IMG/VR virus record: IMGVR_UViG_3300037189_014399
Location: 40,859-104,858 of that record
Reading direction: 5' to 3' (one strand)
Origin: a virus
Length of the DNA stretch: 64,000 nucleotides
The notes beneath the pieces are model-generated. The model searched no databases and was not told where the DNA came from. It saw nothing but the letters and a program-made list of their open reading frames with translations. A program made the position numbers and the translations under genes. Below, piece after piece: positions 9,358-18,261 of the stretch; within the stretch, counting starts at the first letter, position 1; each line of letters starts with the position of its first letter.

Positions 9358-9965
9358 TGAACTCCAATCCATACTGGGTATTCAGGATCTCCAGCTATAA
9401 ACATGATCCAAACCATTTGTCCCTCCACAGGAACCAACCTATGAAAGGTATGCTCTGGAGTAGTTACGCCAGCTGTAGTTGTAGTTCCTGGTGCGGTAAC
9501 TCCATTTTTATAAATACTTTCCTCAGCAGAATCCGTTGTAGAAGTAGTACTGGAAGTTAAAGCTCTTATCTTTCCCTTTGTTTCAACCATAGACTTAGTT
9601 GTTGTGTGAGCATGGTTAAGCTGCTTTGTAGCGTCCTTAGCAACAACTGTTAAAGCTGGAATAGTAACTTGATGTGTGTGGGTTCCCACGGGGTAGGATG
9701 GTCCATTTCCAGATGTAACCGTTTTAGCTTCGGTAGTAAGAAGGGCCGCAACTTGAGCTGCGGTGTGGGGTAGGTGGTCGGGATGGTAAGACTCTGAAGT
9801 AATGGGCAGTACAGCTCTAGCCCAACCGGTTATAGCTTCACCTGTTGGTTGAAATACTTGAACTTGAATTCTATTTTTCTTTAATGGGTCTCTAATACTA
9901 ATGACCTTAGCTTCATATATTCCGTAAAATCTAAGGCGACCAATGTCATCCATTCCGTAATTCAT
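9354..9965 (-). CDS. Baseplate spike / gp5-like OB-fold protein
   Basis: 203 residues. Residues ~14-55 form the first half of an OB fold (YEAKVISIRDPLKKNRIQVQ is the diagnostic 'G.V....DP...GRV.V' stretch). Residues ~175-202 close it (VEGQMVWIMFIAGDPEYPVW). Between them is a ~115-residue insertion rich in Thr/Ser with HTH, HAH and HTFH clusters. This domain belongs to gp5/gpV/VgrG-type spikes that pierce the cell envelope. The His clusters could bind metal, as in needle tips. It starts on the stop of the hub C-terminal gene (TAATG). Confidence 0.82.
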   Translation of the reverse strand: MNYGMDDIGRLRFYGIYEAKVISIRDPLKKNRIQVQVFQPTGEAITGWARAVLPITSESYHPDHLPHTAAQVAALLTTEAKTVTSGNGPSYPVGTHTHQVTIPALTVVAKDATKQLNHAHTTTKSMVETKGKIRALTSSTTSTTDSAEESIYKNGVTAPGTTTTAGVTTPEHTFHRLVPVEGQMVWIMFIAGDPEYPVWIGVQ

Positions 9966-10582
9966 TAGATTATTTTACTACCCTTCGTTGCAACCCAGCT
10001 CGTAGTTCTAGGGGCTACCTGGTAATTGGGGATAGTTGAATCATGGCTGTAGGGATTGGTTGATCCAGGAACAAAGCTAACTGGTTTAACTACCTTAGGA
10101 GATGCAGTTAACTTAGGAACAGGAATGCTATTTTGATTTGGGGCAACTGCATATGAGGTTAGAGCAGAGCTTGAAGAGCTAAGATCCTTGCCTGCTAACT
10201 CATTGTTAACGTTTCTAGTTTCGGATGCAGATGCTGCATTGGGATTTACATCACCAAGCAGATCACAACCCAGCTCTAGCTCCATCATGTATGGGGCTTC
10301 TGTTCCACCGAATATGTGACGGATAGATAAGACCGTCCAGTACCCAGATAAGTTATTAGGTACCCCATCAATGTAGACAGGATCATATGGACGAAGGTTT
10401 GAATTACCCACAACGTAAGCTCTAGCTCGGTATGCGTATCGATCTGTGTCCGCAATATCGCTAGCAATATACTTAGCTTCAGTTAAAGAGGTAGCTACTT
10501 CATAGACATTATGCTTTTTAAACTTAGCTTTAGGTTTATTAGACTTGCCTACATTTGAGAACCGAGGTGTATTAGATGCCAT
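9965..10582 (-). CDS. Baseplate hub protein, C-terminal half (gpD-like)
   Basis: 205 residues from ATG 10582; a GTG at 10600 is also possible. Residues ~25-95 look like the end of a gpD/gp27 hub: helix YEVATSLTEAKYIASDI, then YRARAYVVGNSNLRPYDPVY and SGYWTVLSIRHIFGG, the 'G.p.l.pgd.v.i.g....G.w.v....H' block. The remaining ~110 residues are Ser/Pro/Asn-rich. The missing N-terminal half is supplied by the overlapping gene just upstream, so the hub is encoded in two pieces. A GTGAGGA sequence inside the end of that gene can act as ribosome-binding site. Confidence 0.7.
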   Translation of the reverse strand: MASNTPRFSNVGKSNKPKAKFKKHNVYEVATSLTEAKYIASDIADTDRYAYRARAYVVGNSNLRPYDPVYIDGVPNNLSGYWTVLSIRHIFGGTEAPYMMELELGCDLLGDVNPNAASASETRNVNNELAGKDLSSSSSALTSYAVAPNQNSIPVPKLTASPKVVKPVSFVPGSTNPYSHDSTIPNYQVAPRTTSWVATKGSKII

Positions 10583-11423
10583 ATAAGAAGTAATCCTCAC
10601 TAGGTATTACAGATCCGTTAACAGAGATAGTGTGGTCTTTGGTCTGATGTGTGGTAGCAATTACATCTCCTGTATTTACAGAGAAGCCGCTTACAACACG
10701 ATCAACAATAACTGCTCTATCTGGACTTTCATCTGAAAGCTCAGGCTTAAACATAAAGCAGGTTCCATACATACGTTGAGCTTTTGTTACCCCATCGTTA
10801 TATTTAAAATAGGGTGCAGATGCTTTCTTGTCACCGTAGATCTTATTCTTTGATAAGAAATAAATAGTTGTGTTTTCTGCCCTTAAAGCAAAACCACACT
10901 GCTTTGCAAGACGTTGAAGCATTTGCCAATCACTCTGTCCTGCTTGAACTACCTGCTCACGAATTCGTGGATGACGTTCAGTAATAGTATTTAGTCCATG
11001 CTTCTTGCAAATCTTAGCAACAACAGAATCAGCTGTAGCATTCTTATAGATTTGCTGATCTGTATTCTTAAGAACGTATGAGGCAGCTACGCAAGTAATG
11101 GTTGTATTGTTAGTTGATGTTCCCGTTTCAGGATCAAGGTCGTATACGTAGCCATTAAAGGATGATTCGTTTGGTCCGGTGCTCCAAGTAAACACAACAG
11201 GATCCCCAGATACAATTCGTGTTGAATCTAAAAAGGGTTTACCCTTAAACTGCAGGACCAATACGTCGTGAGAGTTTACAGTCTGAAATAGTTCAGCACC
11301 AATAAGTATTAGTTCAATAGCAGGTGTGTTTGGAAACTTTACTCCAAACTGAGAGGAGCGGGCAGCACCTTCCCATACAAAGTCATGTTGAGCACCCCTA
11401 GAATTAAAGACTTCATTAGACAT
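10572..11423 (-). CDS. Baseplate hub protein, N-terminal half (late control gpD / gp27-like)
   Basis: 283 residues. N-terminal beta domain (about 30-118), then a helical segment ADSVVAKICKKHGL and the family hallmark QSDWQMLQRLAKQCGF (about 163-178), as in gpD, gp27 and VgrG hubs. The usual C-terminal part of such hubs is absent and appears in the next gene, which overlaps this one by 11-29 bases in another frame. The hub is the trimeric centre of the baseplate on which the spike and tube are mounted. The start overlaps the end of the LysM gene by 8 bases. Confidence 0.82.
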   Translation of the reverse strand: MSNEVFNSRGAQHDFVWEGAARSSQFGVKFPNTPAIELILIGAELFQTVNSHDVLVLQFKGKPFLDSTRIVSGDPVVFTWSTGPNESSFNGYVYDLDPETGTSTNNTTITCVAASYVLKNTDQQIYKNATADSVVAKICKKHGLNTITERHPRIREQVVQAGQSDWQMLQRLAKQCGFALRAENTTIYFLSKNKIYGDKKASAPYFKYNDGVTKAQRMYGTCFMFKPELSDESPDRAVIVDRVVSGFSVNTGDVIATTHQTKDHTISVNGSVIPSEDYFLYGI

Positions 11424-11706
11424 GAGGGATCCTTATGATGGTTCCAGGTTCAATAGAAAATGGATCTGTGATCTCTGGATTTAAATCCATGATCTTCCAC
11501 CAGTACTCAGAGGTATATAAGATTCCAGAGTTGTAAGCAAGGTTAGCTAAGCTATCTCCTTCTTCCCAGGAATGGTCTACGTACCTTGCGGTTTGAGACT
11601 CAGGAAACTTTCTAAACACAGCAATGTTATAGATGCCTGCTTCTGTCTTTGCAGGAAGCTGAGCAATTGGTCCATCGTAATATCTAGACAATCTACTTAT
11701 ACTCAT
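11416..11706 (-). CDS. LysM-domain baseplate protein (gp53-like)
   Basis: 96 residues. It begins SRLSRYYDGPI and carries a LysM-type fold in residues ~43-95 (WEEGDSLANLAYNSGI, then WWKIMDLNPEITDPFSIEPG, ending in the typical IRIPHV). Short LysM proteins at this place in contractile-tail clusters connect the hub/tube-initiator to the wedge, like T4 gp53 or the XkdP class. It overlaps the genes on both sides by 4-8 bases, so expression is coupled to the hub. Confidence 0.85.
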   Translation of the reverse strand: MSISRLSRYYDGPIAQLPAKTEAGIYNIAVFRKFPESQTARYVDHSWEEGDSLANLAYNSGILYTSEYWWKIMDLNPEITDPFSIEPGTIIRIPHV

Positions 11707-13541
11707 TTAGTACCCAATCCACCAGTAACGGTCTTTCTAACGGTTGCAGTAGAGTTTTGGAATACTGCCTCAATAGCAGGATCGATATCTCCAAACGCTG
11801 GGATTCTAGTCATAGAGACATCAACAGTAGATAGCATAGGAACCATGTCTTCTGTAAACAGAACATGGTTTACTTGAATAGAGTTTAAAGATACTTTGTA
11901 CCTTAGGTTATCGTGGAACTTTATCCAGAATGGAATACCAGTTACGTAACCAAAATCAGAGCTCTTTGCCCCAACAGATCCTTGAAGCAATCCTTGAGAG
12001 GCGTCTTCAGGGTTACCATTTACAATTCTGTAAAAGAATTCAAGGTCGTATTCAGTTCCTCGGCTTAATATGCCTGCAATCTCTTTAGGTCCTAATGCTC
12101 TTGGATAGTTAATGCTGTATGCGGACTGACCAACAGCCTTACGCAACTCAGTCATGTCTGCAATTCTATTTAGATACAAAGTGCAGGAGACAGCTGTGTT
12201 ACCACCAAGTACGTTAGCTGGATCTGCGTTTCCTAATGTCCAGTCAATTGAAGTATTACTTTGTGTAGTGTAGGCAAGAGTTGTAGGGTTATAGTTAAAG
12301 TGAAACCTTAATTTACCTGTAGAGTTTTGAGTCTCTGCAGATTGCTTATCTTGATAGCAATAACCTAGGTTGTTTGTAAACCCAGGGGTTTCAAAATCAA
12401 GACCACGACCACCATTCTCTACTCCTATACCGGACATCTGACGTTTCATGTATGGAATATCACGAGTGTAGAAATGGTTAGGGGGATTCTCTTGAGGTTC
12501 AGTGGTGTCATAGGGAGCAGCTTTGCCTGGGTCGTTACCGCCGCCACCATTACCACCGCCGTTACCATTATTTGTTGTAGCAAGGCAATTTGTTTTAGAT
12601 TGAATAACTTTCTTTGCTGCTACGTATCGACCATCTTTTTGATCAGGAAGAATATTAGGACGACCTTCAGAGTCAGTTCCGCCAACTGCTATAGCATTAA
12701 TATCATAGGTAGGTGTAAGTGAAGTCTTTTTATTTCCGTGCTCATCGTAAACATTGATTGTTCCTTTGTAACGATTTTTAAGAGCAGAAGAACCCACATT
12801 AGAAATGGTTTGTTGAATACCTACTTCAAGTACATACCAAAGGCCATCACAAGGACAAAGCCCACCATATCCACCAACTGTAACGGCATTGCTAACCTCG
12901 CTAGGTATTTGAGTTGCATTTCCCTTACCGGCTGTAAATGTAACAGCTAAAGGTTTCTTTCTATACTTAGATGCCGGCACTTCATAATCACTGGCAGAAG
13001 TATTAAGTGTTGAATTTTTTGTTAAAGTAACTCGTACAGGGGGTACACCAATTGATCCTGTTTTTCCTGCAATTGGATACGCATAAAGATAAAACGCATC
13101 TCCAGAGAAATATGCATGACGATAGCCTGCAGATACAAACTTTGGTGGCTCTTGGTTTAAAGAAAAATTACTTGATCCACCATGTACGTTTTGAATGCCT
13201 GTAATTCTTGCAACCTTATTGTTGCTGTCAGCCCAAGTACGAAGAGTGTAGCCGGTGTCAAAACCTATTTTTACACCATCGCTGTTTACTAAAGAAGCGG
13301 ATCCATTAGATCCTTCTTTCCAAACACGGATTACGTAACAAATTAATTGTTCATTTGAAACTGTTCCATTAGTTAATGGAATAAACCCGCCCCTAGTTCC
13401 AAAATAATTCCATACAAGATTCTTTGTAGTGCTGCAGATATCATCTGAGCTTGCAACAATTGATCGTTCTTCTGGTTGAGATGTAACAATGAGTGCCGAT
13501 ACAAAAGCCTCTACTGTATAGTAGACATCTGTTGTTGCCAT
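11703..13541 (-). CDS. Tail-tube initiator / baseplate protein with CIS-tube-like C-terminus
   Basis: 612 residues. The C-terminal ~200 residues end with KVSLNSIQVNHVLFTEDMVP and LSTVDVSMTRIPAF, the pattern of the contractile-injection-system tube domain (Afp7/gp53-54 role), which starts tube assembly on the hub. The long N-terminal part (about 1-320) is beta-rich, and a Gly/Asn-rich linker (NNGNGGGNGGGG) separates the two. The N-terminal extension is much larger than in classical tube initiators and may be an extra surface domain. It lies between the tape measure and the LysM gene, as expected. Confidence 0.62.
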   Translation of the reverse strand: MATTDVYYTVEAFVSALIVTSQPEERSIVASSDDICSTTKNLVWNYFGTRGGFIPLTNGTVSNEQLICYVIRVWKEGSNGSASLVNSDGVKIGFDTGYTLRTWADSNNKVARITGIQNVHGGSSNFSLNQEPPKFVSAGYRHAYFSGDAFYLYAYPIAGKTGSIGVPPVRVTLTKNSTLNTSASDYEVPASKYRKKPLAVTFTAGKGNATQIPSEVSNAVTVGGYGGLCPCDGLWYVLEVGIQQTISNVGSSALKNRYKGTINVYDEHGNKKTSLTPTYDINAIAVGGTDSEGRPNILPDQKDGRYVAAKKVIQSKTNCLATTNNGNGGGNGGGGNDPGKAAPYDTTEPQENPPNHFYTRDIPYMKRQMSGIGVENGGRGLDFETPGFTNNLGYCYQDKQSAETQNSTGKLRFHFNYNPTTLAYTTQSNTSIDWTLGNADPANVLGGNTAVSCTLYLNRIADMTELRKAVGQSAYSINYPRALGPKEIAGILSRGTEYDLEFFYRIVNGNPEDASQGLLQGSVGAKSSDFGYVTGIPFWIKFHDNLRYKVSLNSIQVNHVLFTEDMVPMLSTVDVSMTRIPAFGDIDPAIEAVFQNSTATVRKTVTGGLGTK

Positions 13542-16500
13542 TATAGACCCCCTCCAATTCCATGTACTTTGAGTTTTTTATTTAATTCTTTATTAAAGGT
13601 ATCAATCAATACTTGAGCATCTTTAGCCCCACCGTTTTGAAGTGTGACTCTCATATCTACTTTGATCTCTACTTTCTGAGAGGCTGAGAAGTTTGCGCTA
13701 ACGTTTCTATTAGCATGAGATCTTGCAGCAGCAACTTCAGCCATAGCCATACCTGCGGCGGAGTCATCTCCACCCTTGCCGTAATACCCATCATTCTTTG
13801 CAACTTGTTGAGCATCGTCAAGGTACTTAATAAACTGCCCACCAGTATATGTAGACCAGGCTTTCCAACTCTTACCGTGGCTACTCTTTTCCCATGCAGC
13901 ACGGATGTTGTACTTAGGATCACGAAGTCTTGATCCATCACGATACTGATCGTGACTTCCCTTGCCATCGTAGTTCTGCCAGTGCTTCAAAGAACGAATC
14001 TGGAATAGACCGTAGCTAGGTCCCCACTTAGCATCTTGTAACTTAACATCTCCTGTAGCCCCTGGATCAAGATGTGATTCGGCCATTGAAACAGCAAATG
14101 CTGTCTCTAAAGACTTTCCACGGAAGCCCTGTGTGTACAACATACGCATGTATGCTTCACGACTTCCACCAGGAATCTTATGAGAGATATCTCCAAGCAC
14201 TACGTTTAGTGAAGGATCAATAAGAGGATCACCTGATGCATCTTTTGCATACGCAGCTTTAGATCCAAGTTCTTTTGTAATGTCTTTAATGTTTAAAGAT
14301 AGACCACGTTCCATAGCGGTACCAAGACGAGCAGATAACTCCATAGAGTTTAAAAGTGACGCATCACTTATTGTATTGATTGCAAAAGATTTATTCTTTG
14401 TACCATTAGGATTAAACAATGGATAGCCACCCTCTGTAGGAAGTGGTGGACTGAACTTAGCATCCTTACCAATGTACTTTCTTGGATCAACACGACCTTG
14501 TGCACCAGGACCTCCGTTGTCACGAAGTTCAAAGTGAAGGTGAGGACCAGTAGAGTTACCTGCACCGGTGTCTCCTGGCTTACCACCAGAACGACCAATC
14601 TCTTCTCCTTGATGAACGGTCTGTCCTGTACGAACCTTGATATAAGAAAGGTGACCGTACAGTGTTGACTTCTGACCGTGAGTAATGATTACGTAGTTGC
14701 CGTAATCTTTATGCTTTCCTGTGTGGGTTACCTTACCGTCAGCTGCAGAGTAAACAGGAGTTCCCTTTTTTACACCGTAGTCAATACCACTGTGCTTTAC
14801 AATCTTTCTTTTTGTTGTGTGAGGATCCTGACGCATACCAAAGCCGGATGTAACAATGGCTTTCCTTGTAGGGGCCTGGAATTTAGAGGCTACCTTCTGG
14901 CTAGCCAGTGACTGGGTACCGCCGCTTTCCCCTCCATGACCAAATACGCCGTGACCATGGTCGCCCATTCCAAGGCCTGGAACGTCGTTACCGCCGCCTC
15001 CACCCATAAGACCTGAGATAAGACCCCAGATGGTGCCTCCGACGGCTCCTATGGCCGTTCCAGGGCCCGGTAAGAAGGATCCTATGGACGCTCCTATGGC
15101 AGCATCTTTACCCACATTTAGGGCTAGATCTCCAAACTTCTTAAGACCAGGGTTATTCTTAGCTAGCTTGGTATTGTCCAGGGGGTTCTTAACTGCCTGA
15201 GCAAGCATGGCTAGAAGGGCTAGAGGCCCGCCTCGTCTAATTCCCTTACCTAAAGCGCCCCGTATTCCTCCGCCACCCTTAGCTAAGCTGGCAGCAACAG
15301 ATCCCTCTGTAGCCAAAGCTGCAGGATTGTTCATCATTGTCATGGCTTGCATCATTGCCTTGTTTTGCATGTAACCATAACCCATACCAATTGCACCAGA
15401 GGTTACAGCTGAGATAGTTCCTCCAACACCACCTAATCCAGGCACGGTTTGAAGTACGCCCTTTAATCTTCCAAGAAGATTAGTTACCTCAGGAAGTGCC
15501 GCAGCAAAATCAGCAAGCGCATTGTTAGCAGCGGCTACGCTATTTAAAGATGTGTTGTACCCAGAAACTAATCCCTGGTTAGTATTCTGAAGAAGCTTAG
15601 CTTCACTTGTATTGTAATTAAACTGAGCTCGCAACGGAGAGTTCTTTGCCACACCCATTAGATCTAAAGCTTTAGTAGATCCCTTAAAGGCGTCCTTACC
15701 TAAAGCTCCGTTGTTTCTTACTCTAGCTACAAGACCCATTTGAATTTGTGCCATAAGATCCTGGTTACCACCAGTGATCTGAAGAAGTGAGTTGTAGCCC
15801 TTACCACCAGGATTCATGACAGATGTCATGACCTGATCTACTGTTACTTTCTTTCCACCAAATAAAAAGTTATAAACGTCATTGACGATTGTAGGGATTG
15901 GTTTAAGCTGACCATTCTTATCACGAATTTGTACTCCCATTTTTAGGAAGGACATTCCGTTCATCTGTGATAGGGCACCAGCTACCTGCTCGTTAGTTCC
16001 TCCAGTGAGTGCACTGAGTCCACCAACAGAGGACATAATATTCTTTGAGCTTAATGTGTTTGCAAGGAAGCCACCACTATATGCAACTGAAGCCATAGCT
16101 TGAGTTGGACCAACGGCACTAGTTGCACCATTTCCTACAGCACGGTTTGCACGAACAATAGAGCTCTGAGCTGACATTCCGCTAAGGCCTGCCATAGTAT
16201 CTGCGGCCATACGAAGGTTAACAGCTGATTGCGTGTTGGGCATTAAGCCCATACCAAGCGCAACAGTTCCAGCAGCTACAGTAATGCCACCGGCAATCTT
16301 TTCTGCCTTTGTGTAAGGCATTTCTGGCATGTCACCCATGCCAAGTTTCTTTGCAGGAGAGTTAGTCCCACCACCACCAGTGGGACTATCGCCTGTACTT
16401 AATTTTACATTTGCTGCACTCTTAATACTCTTTTCAGTATTTGCTGCAGACTTTTCAATCTTCTGAAATACGCCGTAGAGTTTTCCAGCAGCGGTAATTG

Positions 16501-16603
16501 CTAAGTTAAAGAACTTTTGGACACCGGCATTTGAGCCCATGCCAATGGAGCCCTTCTCATTATTTCCATCTGAGGGGCTAAATAAGTTCTGGTTACTTGC
16601 CAT
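13541..16603 (-). CDS. Tape measure protein with M23 peptidase and lytic transglycosylase domains
   Basis: 1020 residues from ATG 16603 (a TTG three bases earlier is less likely). It sets tail length inside the tube and is ejected during infection. Hydrophobic Gly/Ala-rich stretches lie at about 380-545. An M23 metallopeptidase follows: HSGIDYGVKKGTPVYSAADG near 604 and the zinc-ligand HLHFEL near 686. An SLT lytic transglycosylase comes next: catalytic Glu in SMAESHLDPG near 838 and YGLFQIR near 863. Both enzymes would open peptidoglycan at entry. The ATG shares a base with the stop of the frameshifted chaperone extension (TGATG). Confidence 0.93.
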   Translation of the reverse strand: MASNQNLFSPSDGNNEKGSIGMGSNAGVQKFFNLAITAAGKLYGVFQKIEKSAANTEKSIKSAANVKLSTGDSPTGGGGTNSPAKKLGMGDMPEMPYTKAEKIAGGITVAAGTVALGMGLMPNTQSAVNLRMAADTMAGLSGMSAQSSIVRANRAVGNGATSAVGPTQAMASVAYSGGFLANTLSSKNIMSSVGGLSALTGGTNEQVAGALSQMNGMSFLKMGVQIRDKNGQLKPIPTIVNDVYNFLFGGKKVTVDQVMTSVMNPGGKGYNSLLQITGGNQDLMAQIQMGLVARVRNNGALGKDAFKGSTKALDLMGVAKNSPLRAQFNYNTSEAKLLQNTNQGLVSGYNTSLNSVAAANNALADFAAALPEVTNLLGRLKGVLQTVPGLGGVGGTISAVTSGAIGMGYGYMQNKAMMQAMTMMNNPAALATEGSVAASLAKGGGGIRGALGKGIRRGGPLALLAMLAQAVKNPLDNTKLAKNNPGLKKFGDLALNVGKDAAIGASIGSFLPGPGTAIGAVGGTIWGLISGLMGGGGGNDVPGLGMGDHGHGVFGHGGESGGTQSLASQKVASKFQAPTRKAIVTSGFGMRQDPHTTKRKIVKHSGIDYGVKKGTPVYSAADGKVTHTGKHKDYGNYVIITHGQKSTLYGHLSYIKVRTGQTVHQGEEIGRSGGKPGDTGAGNSTGPHLHFELRDNGGPGAQGRVDPRKYIGKDAKFSPPLPTEGGYPLFNPNGTKNKSFAINTISDASLLNSMELSARLGTAMERGLSLNIKDITKELGSKAAYAKDASGDPLIDPSLNVVLGDISHKIPGGSREAYMRMLYTQGFRGKSLETAFAVSMAESHLDPGATGDVKLQDAKWGPSYGLFQIRSLKHWQNYDGKGSHDQYRDGSRLRDPKYNIRAAWEKSSHGKSWKAWSTYTGGQFIKYLDDAQQVAKNDGYYGKGGDDSAAGMAMAEVAAARSHANRNVSANFSASQKVEIKVDMRVTLQNGGAKDAQVLIDTFNKELNKKLKVHGIGGGL

Positions 16604-16756
16604 CAACCAACCCTAGGTTTCTCTAAGGCTTTGGATATCCAAAGCACTCTTTCTCTTACCGAAAGATTACGGATCTCAGTCAATGTCCACCCAGGATAGT
16701 TCTGTGAAAGAACATCATAGGTTTGAATGATTAGATCGTAATCTATTTCACTCCTG
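16603..16756 (-). CDS. Tail assembly chaperone extension, reached by likely +1 frameshift
   Basis: A frame open from a TAA at 16774-16776 to a TGA at 16603-16605, in the +1 frame relative to the gene upstream. It has no ATG, GTG or early TTG (the only TTG is 25 codons in). Read after a +1 shift at UUU-C (16756-16759), it gives 50 extra residues beginning RSEIDYDLIIQTYDVLSQ and ending LEKPRVG. At this place, directly before the tape measure, tail phages usually make a frameshifted chaperone form (lambda G-GT). UUU to UUC is the only cognate +1 re-pairing in the window, and a CAGGAG Shine-Dalgarno-like sequence and the zero-frame stop follow at once. Confidence 0.65.
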
Positions 16757-17563
16757 AAACAAAGAAGCCAGTGTTAGTGGCAACGGGACCTCCGACCCGC
16801 AGAACTGACAAGGCTTAGTAATTTCATCAAGTTGTGGACCTGGGTTGCGATCTGAAATGGCTTTAAGGATATCTCTACGATCTTTGATTCCAAGGTTGCG
16901 AACCTCGTCACCGTCAATCAAGGGAATACCGTTAATCGATTTAACGCAGCTCTTTAATACAATGGTGTCCAATTCGGCTGCGGTTTTATTATTAGAGTTT
17001 ACTAGACTCTTTTGTGTGTGTCCTGTAGGAAGTGATACTTCTACAGTCCCAACCTTACAAGTAATATTAAAGGTCTTATCAGATTCAAGCTTTTTAAGCT
17101 TTACATCTGTGTTAAGTCCAACAGTTAAGGTCTGGGTTTGATCTGGGCACTTTGAGCATAGAGGACCTTCAAAGATAACCTCATCACCAAAGGTGACACG
17201 GCGGATTGCAAGCAGGAGCATTTCACGATCTCCGGCTAGCAACATATCCAAAACGTCTTTTTCTGCTGGCTTGTCTCCAAGGCGTACAACCGCACGCTCT
17301 AGAATAAGCATCAAAGCCCTACCAATATCGGCCGCCTTTGCAATGGCTTCCTCATCAGCCCCAGTTAATTCTCGTACTTCTGCTGTAGAGATGAATCCTT
17401 CAAATGGATCCATCAATCCAGCTACTAGTTCAACGGTGGTGTCAGGAGGAGTAGGAGCCTTACGTCTTACTGGCTCCTGACTCCCTACCTGATCACTTAA
17501 TGCTTCTTCTGCGATTTGATTAACAAGTTGTGGATTATCTACTGCACTGATTTTTGTAGTCAT
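16748..17563 (-). CDS. Tail/baseplate assembly chaperone (T4 gp26-like)
   Basis: 271 residues. The middle contains the block LAGDREMLLLAIRRVTFGDE (about 109-128), followed by CSKCP (136-140) and a late CQFCGSE, the layout I associate with the T4_baseplate/gp26-type chaperone family of myoviruses. The two CxxC pairs could form a zinc site. The helical segment FISTAEVRELTGADEEAIAK also fits. It lies between the tube and the tape measure, where tail-assembly chaperones sit, and its end overlaps a +1-frame extension. It should act in the cytoplasm during assembly and not be in the virion. Confidence 0.65.
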   Translation of the reverse strand: MTTKISAVDNPQLVNQIAEEALSDQVGSQEPVRRKAPTPPDTTVELVAGLMDPFEGFISTAEVRELTGADEEAIAKAADIGRALMLILERAVVRLGDKPAEKDVLDMLLAGDREMLLLAIRRVTFGDEVIFEGPLCSKCPDQTQTLTVGLNTDVKLKKLESDKTFNITCKVGTVEVSLPTGHTQKSLVNSNNKTAAELDTIVLKSCVKSINGIPLIDGDEVRNLGIKDRRDILKAISDRNPGPQLDEITKPCQFCGSEVPLPLTLASLFQE

Positions 17564-17584
17564 TTTATACCTTATCTTTCGTTA

Positions 17585-18247
17585 TTAAGCTAGTGGTGTG
17601 TAATTCATACCTGATGCTTGAGAAGGATCCGCAGCAGTTGTTGCGTAGTCTGTTGCATAGGCAACGTCAAAACCTTCGTGAACAATCTGCATTTCTTCAA
17701 CCATCAATGTGTTAGCTCCTGCATCAAGGTTGCTGTAGCTGAGGTTTGTGATCCATGCGTTATAAATATGGAAGTGAATTGACGCATGCTGCTCACCTGG
17801 AGTAGTGGCTGCCGCACCAGCTGAGGTCTTTGTAGCCTTTGGGTTTGGATGGCTAAGAACCTGGATATCAATGTCGCAACGGAAGTCTGCGCCAATACCT
17901 GACTGTGCATTACCAGTCAAGGTTGAGAATAGGCGCTTCATCCATAGGACGTTTGCATTCTGACCTAGTAGTACACCCTTTGAGAATGTAATAGGTGTGA
18001 ATGAAGACTGTCCAGGAATCTGGTGGAAGTTGGTGTTGTATCCGCCTTCACGGTAAGCGATTGCTTCTGTAGCAATACTTAAACCAGAAACGGAGACGAA
18101 ACCCATCTTTCCCCAAGTATCGGTGGTAGTTTTCCACCCCTGAGCAGAGTCAGTGTTCGTTGGGTTAAAAGAAACCACGAACTTGAAGTTACGTACTGGA
18201 TCGGTTAGCAGTGTGCTAAACGGTCTTAGAATTGGCGAATCGGCCAT
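17585..18247 (-). CDS. Tail tube protein (gp19-like)
   Basis: 220 residues. It forms the inner tube through which DNA passes. The sequence starts DPVRNFKFVVSFNPT, has the conserved VSVSGLSIATEAIAYREGG block with the following TPITFSKGVLLGQN segment, and a late TLMVEEMQIVHEGF strand. This is the arrangement of myovirus T4_gp19-type tube proteins. An Ala/Thr insertion (about 138-152) lies in a surface loop. It follows the sheath gene directly, as is usual. Confidence 0.92.
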   Translation of the reverse strand: MADSPILRPFSTLLTDPVRNFKFVVSFNPTNTDSAQGWKTTTDTWGKMGFVSVSGLSIATEAIAYREGGYNTNFHQIPGQSSFTPITFSKGVLLGQNANVLWMKRLFSTLTGNAQSGIGADFRCDIDIQVLSHPNPKATKTSAGAAATTPGEQHASIHFHIYNAWITNLSYSNLDAGANTLMVEEMQIVHEGFDVAYATDYATTAADPSQASGMNYTPLA

Positions 18248-18261
18248 GATAGTTTATCTCC

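Noticed and set aside
9358-9372. Earlier start (MDWSS...) for the gp25-like protein
   Set aside because: The ATG at 9357 has a much better Shine-Dalgarno and the usual ATGA overlap with the upstream stop.
10572-10600. Programmed -1 frameshift joining the two hub genes
   Set aside because: No X-XXY-YYZ heptamer is in the overlap and a separate ribosome-binding site and ATG exist, so two chains are preferred.
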